Of a stretch of 64,000 bases of DNA, positions 58,246-64,000 are shown piece after piece. Location of the stretch: NCBI RefSeq assembly GCF_030269925.1, contig NC_085133.1, positions 3,926,001 through 3,990,000 on the forward strand. The letters are read 5' to 3'. Both the position numbers and the translations under genes were made by a program. This stretch comes from Bombyx mori. Its lineage: Eukaryota > Arthropoda > Insecta > Lepidoptera > Bombycidae. The notes under the pieces were generated by a model. The model saw only the letters and a program-made list of their open reading frames with translations. It did no database searches and was not told the origin of the DNA. Position 1 is the first letter of the stretch, and every line of letters begins with the position of its first letter.

Positions 58246-59937
58246 AAATTGGCGATTATAGACACTGGTGTAAGTCTGAATCCAAGTATTATGATCACGA
58301 TGCTGTATAGAATTAACAAATAAGTTAGAGACGACCATTTTGTGAATTAAATATACTGGACATTTTATTATCATAGGATTGGCTTGAATTCAATTAAACA
58401 ATAATTATTGTCCGGCCACTGAAGGAATATGTTCCTGCCGGTCAGTGCTCGTACGGTCGATGTAGAAGTTGGCGTAGGGCTTGCGATGAAAATGTTTTTT
58501 TATTGTTTATTTGCCCTATTACGATTATCATTCAAAAATAAAACGTATCAGCTTGGAATAAATGTCATTATTTGGTGTCGGGTCGATCGCGCTCTGTAGG
58601 GGTCTGTCGCGTTCTTCCGAACATTGATTTCAATTTTTAAATCAAACAAAAGCTGACTAGACGTTTTGCAAGGGTCTTACTTATTTTGTATGGTACTATA
58701 GAACTTATTTTGGTGAAATCGATATTGTCTCGTATTGCACTATATTTTTTTTTGTCAATATAAGAACGTGGTAGCCCTATCTTTTGTGTGCATCGCTTGG
58801 TCGAACACCGCTATTACGTAAGAATCACCCCGTTGAACACATTCTATCACACTCATACCTAATTATCGCATTAAAATCTAATTTGGGGAATACCATGTCA
58901 TTGATAAAAATAATCCAAACTGAATGAAATTATTTTATCTCAGAATAAATACTTATTTTACATTTTATTCCAGAGCAATACTACCTTTGCTAATAAGAAT
59001 AATATTGATAATAATTACCTAATTTTTTTTTTTCATTTCCGGCTTACGCTCCTTTTGGCGCTAAGCGGTTACCGAAACCAATAGACAACGCAATGTGGGA
59101 CGTACCCCACCACGACATAGGATTGAAGATTCAAAAGCATTGTTACAACGGCTACCCTAACTATTAAATGAAACTCATGACTAATATTTTATTTCATAAA
59201 TACGCAGTACGGTATCCATGTAAATCACAACAAAACCTAAAACCATTTATTGGACCGAAAAAAAAACAAAACTAACTACTAAAACTACCAATAAAAAAAA
59301 ACCACTACTAACAGCTATTCTCAAACCTAGCTCTGACTACACTAGCTGCATAAGAACATCACTAGAATAAACTTAGTTCCAAACAAAATGATTTAGCAAA
59401 TACAAATAGCCATAGTCACAAATGGAGTTTAGTCATTAGTCAACCAATGCCCTGAATTAAACTTAAGGGCTCAATGTTCGCTTTTGCTACGGACCCCGCA
59501 CTGGTTCTATCCGGTTCTGTTCTGAATGAGATAGTAGGAAAGGTCTTAATGAGACAGTAAGAAAGTTTACTAGCTAGGATTCGCATACCCGCTTCTTCTG
59601 ATAAATACCCGCACAAACTATTAGTCACAATTAAGATCGCTGACTCGCGGTTGCAGGTAAGTGCCTGTAATTAAATTAGCCACACAAGTTTGACCTATCA
59701 ATGCAATTAATTATATAGTTAAGTCTTTAAAAGCCAAAGTCACATGGCAAATTGGACTTTATGATAATATAAATAAATGGTTAAATTCATTTCTAGATGG
59801 TTGTCTTGGATGGATGGATGAAAGTAAACTCTACTATACCTTACTACAATATTTTACAATCACGTACCTAATTGAACTTACTATAATAGAATACAACAAA
59901 ATAAAATGTAATAGTCTGTTTACAAAAAAAAATATAA
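58246..59937. other. intronic DNA, mostly unassigned
   Basis: A diverged Bm1-like stretch on - at about 59038-59190 (gcgctaagcggttaccgaaa ... ttgttacaacggctacc). Otherwise nothing supported. Confidence 0.45.
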
Positions 59938-60181
59938 TATTTTTTTTTTACTTAGATGGTTGATCTCACGGCACACCTGGTATTAAGTGGTTACTTAAGC
60001 CCGTAGATATGAATAACGTAAATGTTGACATCTAATTTGAAACATAAATTCTAAGTCTCAATTTTATAGTACAGTTCCGACCCTTAAAACCGAAACGCGT
60101 TACTATTCCATCGCACATACCGGCTTGATGATGGTATCTATCTATCTATCCGTGCGGTCTCACAAAATGCCCTAGTAATTA
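59938..60181 (-). mobile_element. Bm1-like SINE, old diverged copy
   Basis: Poly-T, acttagatggttgatctcacggcacacctggtattaagtgg... through aaaccgaaacgcgttactat to tctcacaaaatgccctag; about 20-25% different from the young copies by eye. Confidence 0.7.
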
Positions 60182-60219
60182 CACAAACTATATAAATAAT
60201 TACCAGTTAATGTATTATT

Positions 60220-60598
60220 ACATTATTAGGCATGAAGCAAAGATGCGAATGTTGAGATGGATGTGTGGAGTGATAAGAATGGACAAGATAAGGAATGAGT
60301 ATATCTGAGGAAGTGTGAAAGTAGCCCCAGTGAATCATAAATTAAAGAGCGGACGGCTAGCGTGGTATGGTCATGTGATGCGTAGAGAGAAGATGCACGT
60401 GACTAGGAGATGTATGGAAATGGTAGTGCAATGTAAAGGGGGAAGAGGTTGACCGAAGAAAACATGGATGGAGTGTGTGAATGACGATATGGGAGAAAGA
60501 GGAGTGAGTGTTGAAACGACGGCTGATAGAGGAGAATGGAATAGAAAAAATCGCTGTACCGACCCCACCTAGTGGGATAAGGTGGAGAAAAAGAAGTA
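60220..60598 (+). mobile_element. RTE-type LINE, longest C-terminal fragment
   Basis: HEAKMRMLRWMCGVIRMDKI, a stop, then VKVAPVNHKLKSGRLAWYGH, VMRREKMHVTRRCMEMVVQ, PKKTWMECVNDDM, and the 3' UTR cgaccccacctagtgggata. RMLRWMCG and WYGHVMRR are RTE C-terminal blocks. Two nonsense changes. Confidence 0.8.
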
Positions 60599-60639
60599 GA
60601 AGGCCTAAATATAAAATACGTCAAGTAAAAAAACAGTTA

Positions 60640-62154
60640 GGGTAAAACCTGGATAGATGCCGCAGCGGGATAGATGCCTCATGTTCTAAAAACCTAACTT
60701 CCCGCACTCATGACAAAAAATGAATTTAATAAGTAGGAACCACAGTCACCCTATACCTTATCTACCATTTGAAAATCGCGTGGTGACGAAGTGTTTTCCT
60801 CGTGCATGTAATTTTCTCCGCGCGGAATTTCACGAACACGTAAAAGATTGAAAGGTTAGTATTTAGCGTGGTATAACTTTATAATTAGTGTAAAATTCCA
60901 TTATATTTTTTACTACGTGAATATATTGGTTCATTGAGTCTGCATCTAGGTGTAAATAAATGCTATTAAGTTTATAATTTATTTACAAAAAATTTGGGCA
61001 TCTATCCTTATCACAAAGGATAGTTGCCCTGATTTTTTGGGGTATAGGTGCCTTTAGAGGCATCTATCCCTCCATACTCTACCATTTCAGAATATAGCTG
61101 AAATATGCCACGAAAACATAAAACACAAACAACTGATTTACAGTTCAAGAAGCGAAGATGAAGACAATCCACTTAACTATAAAATGAAAGGAAATAAAAC
61201 AATAGATTTGCCCCTAAAGAAATCTAAGGGATAAACCTAAAACGCATGTAATAATATCTGCATTGAATGTTTTGAAAACTATAAAAATACGAAGTCGCAA
61301 TCCGACTGGATTCAATCTTTAGTGTTTCAGAACTAGCTACATGAAACGTGTTTTTCAGAAATGATGTAGAAGATGTGAAAAATTTAAAGCACTATCCAGT
61401 TAACTTCAATTGGACAAAATAATAAAGATACCTTTATTGTGTTAATTTAATATAAAAAAAATACGATTTTGCAATGTACACATTGACACTTAATGTGAAT
61501 ATTTTATAAACAATTAAGAGTTTATATTTTTGTTGAATAAATATTTGTAAAATTTAATTGAATAAAAAAATAGAATGAATAAAAAAATGAAATGAATAAA
61601 AAATGAAATGAATGAATAAAAAAGAATAAAATGAATAAAAAAATAATGCATGTTGAAACTAAAAAAAATGTAATTTAGCTTACGCTTACTTAACGCTTTA
61701 AAAATTTAATTATGATCATTTGTGTGATATGACAATTATCTTTTAATTATAAACATTCAAAGACTTAAAAAATACAAAATATTTTTTATTATTATGACCT
61801 ATGTTTCTTGGAGACAATTATTGCTCTGTTAGGAATAGAACTTCTTAATATTTGGTTTGGTTTTTTCGTTTACACGATATAAAGGGCATCTATCCTGCAC
61901 TGCAGGCATCTATCCTACTCAGTATTTTCTTGGTGGGGCAACTATCCATACAGGTAGGCATCTATCCTCCAAAAAAAGGTTCTACGAAAAACGAATTTCT
62001 ACAAAATCTGTATTTGATAGGTTAAAAAAAAATTATACTAATTAAACATAAAGGATTGAGCTAACTAAATTAATAGAAATTATTCGTATAAAATTAATAT
62101 TTTCAAAATTACATGACTATTTCAAAAAGTGGGGCATCTATCTCGGCTTTACCC
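60640..62154 (+). mobile_element. TIR element with repeated GGCATCTATCC, pogo-like, non-autonomous
   Basis: Ends GGGTAAAACCTGGATAGATG... at left and its complement (...CATCTATCTCGGCTTTACCC) at right, 3 mismatches in 22, flanked by TA (60638-60639, 62155-62156). The 11-mer GGCATCTATCC or close variants recur about ten times near both ends. A short ORF at 61105-61161 reads MPRKHKTQTTDLQFKKRR, like the first residues of pogo/Tigger transposases. No DDE domain remains. Confidence 0.75.
61557..61650. repeat. (GAATAAAAAA)n-like minisatellite
   Basis: Repeated gaataaaaaa/gaatgaataaaa units inside the TIR element. Confidence 0.75.
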
Positions 62155-62156
62155 TA

Positions 62157-63302
62157 TATTGTTAAGTGCGTTGTACCCTTGATTTGGGGTAAACACGTCC
62201 GAGTGGGGTAAACTGATTCGAACTCATCCAATTATGGCCCTTCCGCTGATTGAAGTCTCGACTCGGGGGGTATTGTCGTGTCATTCGATATAAATGCCGC
62301 AAATAATTTGAGAATGTCGAATGTTTTTTTTTAATAGGTTCAAGCTACAAATCACTCAAAAACATGATGGATTTAAATAAAAGGTTTTGAGGTCTAAAAA
62401 ATTGCTTAAAGAATTTAATTAAAAAAAAACTTTTCTTCAGTTATTTATAGTGCGGTATCAGGATGTAGAAGCAAGCATCTTATTAGCGATTTAAATGGAT
62501 GTAAGTACGTCACTTTGAATTAGATTGCTTGCTCGTTAAATATTTACGGAAATTACCATGAAAAGAATTAATTAGTACAATAATTTTGCTATTGGGAAGG
62601 CGTTCTGTGTGAAAAACAAATACATATGTACCACCATATTATTTATTTCTGCCGGGAAACAGCTATGCGTTTCGATTTGAAGGGTAGGACTGTTTTACTC
62701 TACCATTGGCATTAGAAAAATTAAATGCGAACATAATTTACTAGTGGTCAATCGAAAGGCCAAGGACAGTGCAATAATAATCGCGAGTGCAATGAACTCG
62801 TTAAGACGATTACAAATCGCATAAATTGAAAAAAATAAAAAGATAGTATTACAAAATGTCGATTACATCCAAGATACTAGACCAGAATTGCAGCTAAGGT
62901 GTCGAATTGTGACACGATCCATTGCCTCGGTAATAGTTAAGATAGAGGATATTGTTGTATTCGGATTAATCTAAGCGGAAGCGTGTAAGAGATATCAAAT
63001 AAGAGGCTCAGGGAAAAGTGATGTGAGTTAACTTTGTTAGGTTGGCCATTGTGATATGATTTCATTTAACTGAATGTTGGCGTTCCGTTCGTACAACATT
63101 AAATCTTTATAGATTGTTATAATCTAAAACATACTTTATTAAAATGAGGGTTATTTATTTATTTGTTATCTGAAAAGAACGGAAAAAATATAGAATTTAA
63201 AATTTTCAGTCAGTAATAAATCAATTATATTATTATCGGTTTAGATGAGAGATCGCGGCGTGTTGGTGTTTATTGTGTAATAACAATGTTCCTTTGTTAC
63301 AG
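62157..63302. other. 3' end of the pangolin intron
   Basis: A Bm1 body scrap on + at about 62628-62700 (tttctgccgggaaacagcta). Otherwise unique up to the acceptor at 63302, preceded by the pyrimidine-rich tgttcctttgttacag. Confidence 0.5.
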
Positions 63303-63366
63303 GAGAAATCCGGAGAGCCATACCCCGGCAAACTATCTGTGAAGTCGGATCTTAGTCCAGTTTTTG
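63303..63366 (+). CDS. pan: pangolin/TCF, second coding exon
   Basis: A 64-nt exon bounded by acceptor ...tttgttacag (ending 63302) and donor G|gtgagt (63367 on). Read in the phase left by the first exon, it encodes EKSGEPYPGKLSVKSDLSPVF plus one base, residues 57-77. Directly after TESE of exon 1 this gives TESE-EKSG...SPVF, paralleling the TESEEK...SPVF segment I recall in fly Pangolin, so exon order, phase and spacing agree. It lies just after the beta-catenin-binding region, in the poorly conserved linker leading to the HMG box. The intron after it is phase 1. A Helitron begins about 40 nt past the donor. RNA-seq junction reads would confirm both borders; no other exon between 3318 and 63303 is evident. 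Confidence 0.86.
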
Positions 63367-63405
63367 GTGAGTACGAATTAATCGTTAATCTAATTAAATT
63401 GTTTA

Positions 63406-63633
63406 TCTCTATATATAAAAATGAATTGCTGTTCGTTAGTCTCGCTAAAACTCGAGAACGGCTGGATCGATTTGGTTAATTTTGGTCTTGAATTATTTGT
63501 AGAAATCCAGAGAAGGTTTAAAAGTTAGATAAATATGAAAATTCCTTTTGTTTATTTTAAGTTTATTTTATACAAAAGTTTAGGTCTTTTATTTATCGAT
63601 TGAGGCACTACGAAGTCTGCCTGGGTCAGCTAG
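63406..63633 (+). mobile_element. Helitron family A, internally deleted, next to the exon-2 donor
   Basis: TCTCTATATATAAAAATGAATTG to cgaagtctgcctgggtcagCTAG (63630-63633). It begins about 40 nt after the donor of the second coding exon. Confidence 0.83.
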
Positions 63634-64000
63634 TACGTTATAAATTTTTCGGAATCTAAAAAGTAATTTTCAGCGTTGTTGGACGTGCCATAGAATCGAA
63701 TTTCGGATACAACGTCAAGAGTGGACATGTCTCGGCTAATTGTTAATTATTTTTTTAAACTTGCCTAATGCCGAGCCGAGACATCACTGAAGTATCATCG
63801 GCCATTCAATTTTTAAAACGTAATAAGTACCTACTCGTCCTGCGTCAATGTTTATATATGATCGAAACTTGCTGTGTTAGCAACTTGATATACTTCGTGA
63901 AGTCACTAGTTAGGCGTAATATGAGTTCGTTTGGATAGATATCTCGAATACATTTGAGCCGCGATCCAATCATGCATTCTGTGTACTTAGTGAGAGTTTT
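63634..64000. other. start of the next pangolin intron
   Basis: No exon or repeat recognised before the window ends. Confidence 0.5.

Larger units (their letters stand above)
3319..63302 (+). other. pan: pangolin intron, 59,984 nt, phase 0
   Basis: Starts gtgagtaaat and ends with a pyrimidine-rich stretch and ttacag. It is inferred from the two exons reading through in frame. The interior is AT-rich and largely transposon-derived (listed separately). I found no convincing host exon inside it on either strand, though short alternative exons or non-coding RNAs cannot be excluded by eye. Confidence 0.85.

Noticed and set aside
1..64000. CRISPR arrays, operons, viral genes, LTR retrotransposons, telomeric repeats
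   Set aside because: Looked for direct-repeat arrays, paired long LTRs, gag/pol or env-like motifs and TTAGG runs; none seen.

Overview
The window is insect genomic DNA, almost certainly a silkmoth of the genus Bombyx. The evidence is AT-rich intronic sequence carrying more than a dozen copies of a tRNA-derived SINE that matches what I know as Bm1, 3' ends of Bombyx-type non-LTR elements (BMC1/L1Bm-like), RTE fragments, and several lepidopteran Helitron families ending in CTAG. There is no operon-like or bacterial content. Species and family names come from recognition, not from a database search.

The only host gene I can support is pangolin (TCF/LEF), the nuclear effector of Wnt signalling, on the + strand. 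Its start-codon exon (3151-3318) encodes the beta-catenin/Armadillo-binding N terminus and ends at a consensus donor. The next coding exon is 60 kb away (63303-63366). Both exons are in phase (intron phase 0) and match the order of blocks in fly pangolin. Nearly the whole window is therefore one 59,984-nt intron; the first 3.1 kb holds 5' UTR and upstream DNA, and the last 634 nt is the start of the following intron.

Layout: 1-3150 upstream DNA with a full-length antisense Bm1, a probable 5' UTR acceptor at 2931-2932 and short uORFs. 3.3-25 kb is a dense repeat field: Bm1, Helitrons A and B, LINE 3' ends, and a Helitron helicase remnant at 10.6-10.9 kb. 26.3-28.4 kb is a pogo/Tigger-like transposon whose transposase is split by a BMC1-type LINE. 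28.8-33.2 kb is nested Helitrons, one carrying a mariner-like element with perfect TIRs. 33.6-45.7 kb holds LINE tails and a decayed DDE_3 transposase at 38.6-39.3 kb. 45.7-55.1 kb is comparatively repeat-poor. 55.2-62.2 kb has Bm1, an RTE tail, and a 1.5-kb TIR element with a repeated 11-mer (60640-62154).

The transposable elements relate to each other more than to the gene. The 3' tails of Bm1 and of a second retroposon family (family D below) look homologous, suggesting shared retrotransposition machinery. Helitron fragments include both short non-autonomous copies and a piece of helicase. Two Helitron copies 16 kb apart share 229 bp of downstream flank, which may be a read-through capture. 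I found no clearly novel protein-coding system. The most unusual objects are that shared flank, the 11-mer TIR element, and the way TEs sit within about 40 bp of both pangolin splice donors.
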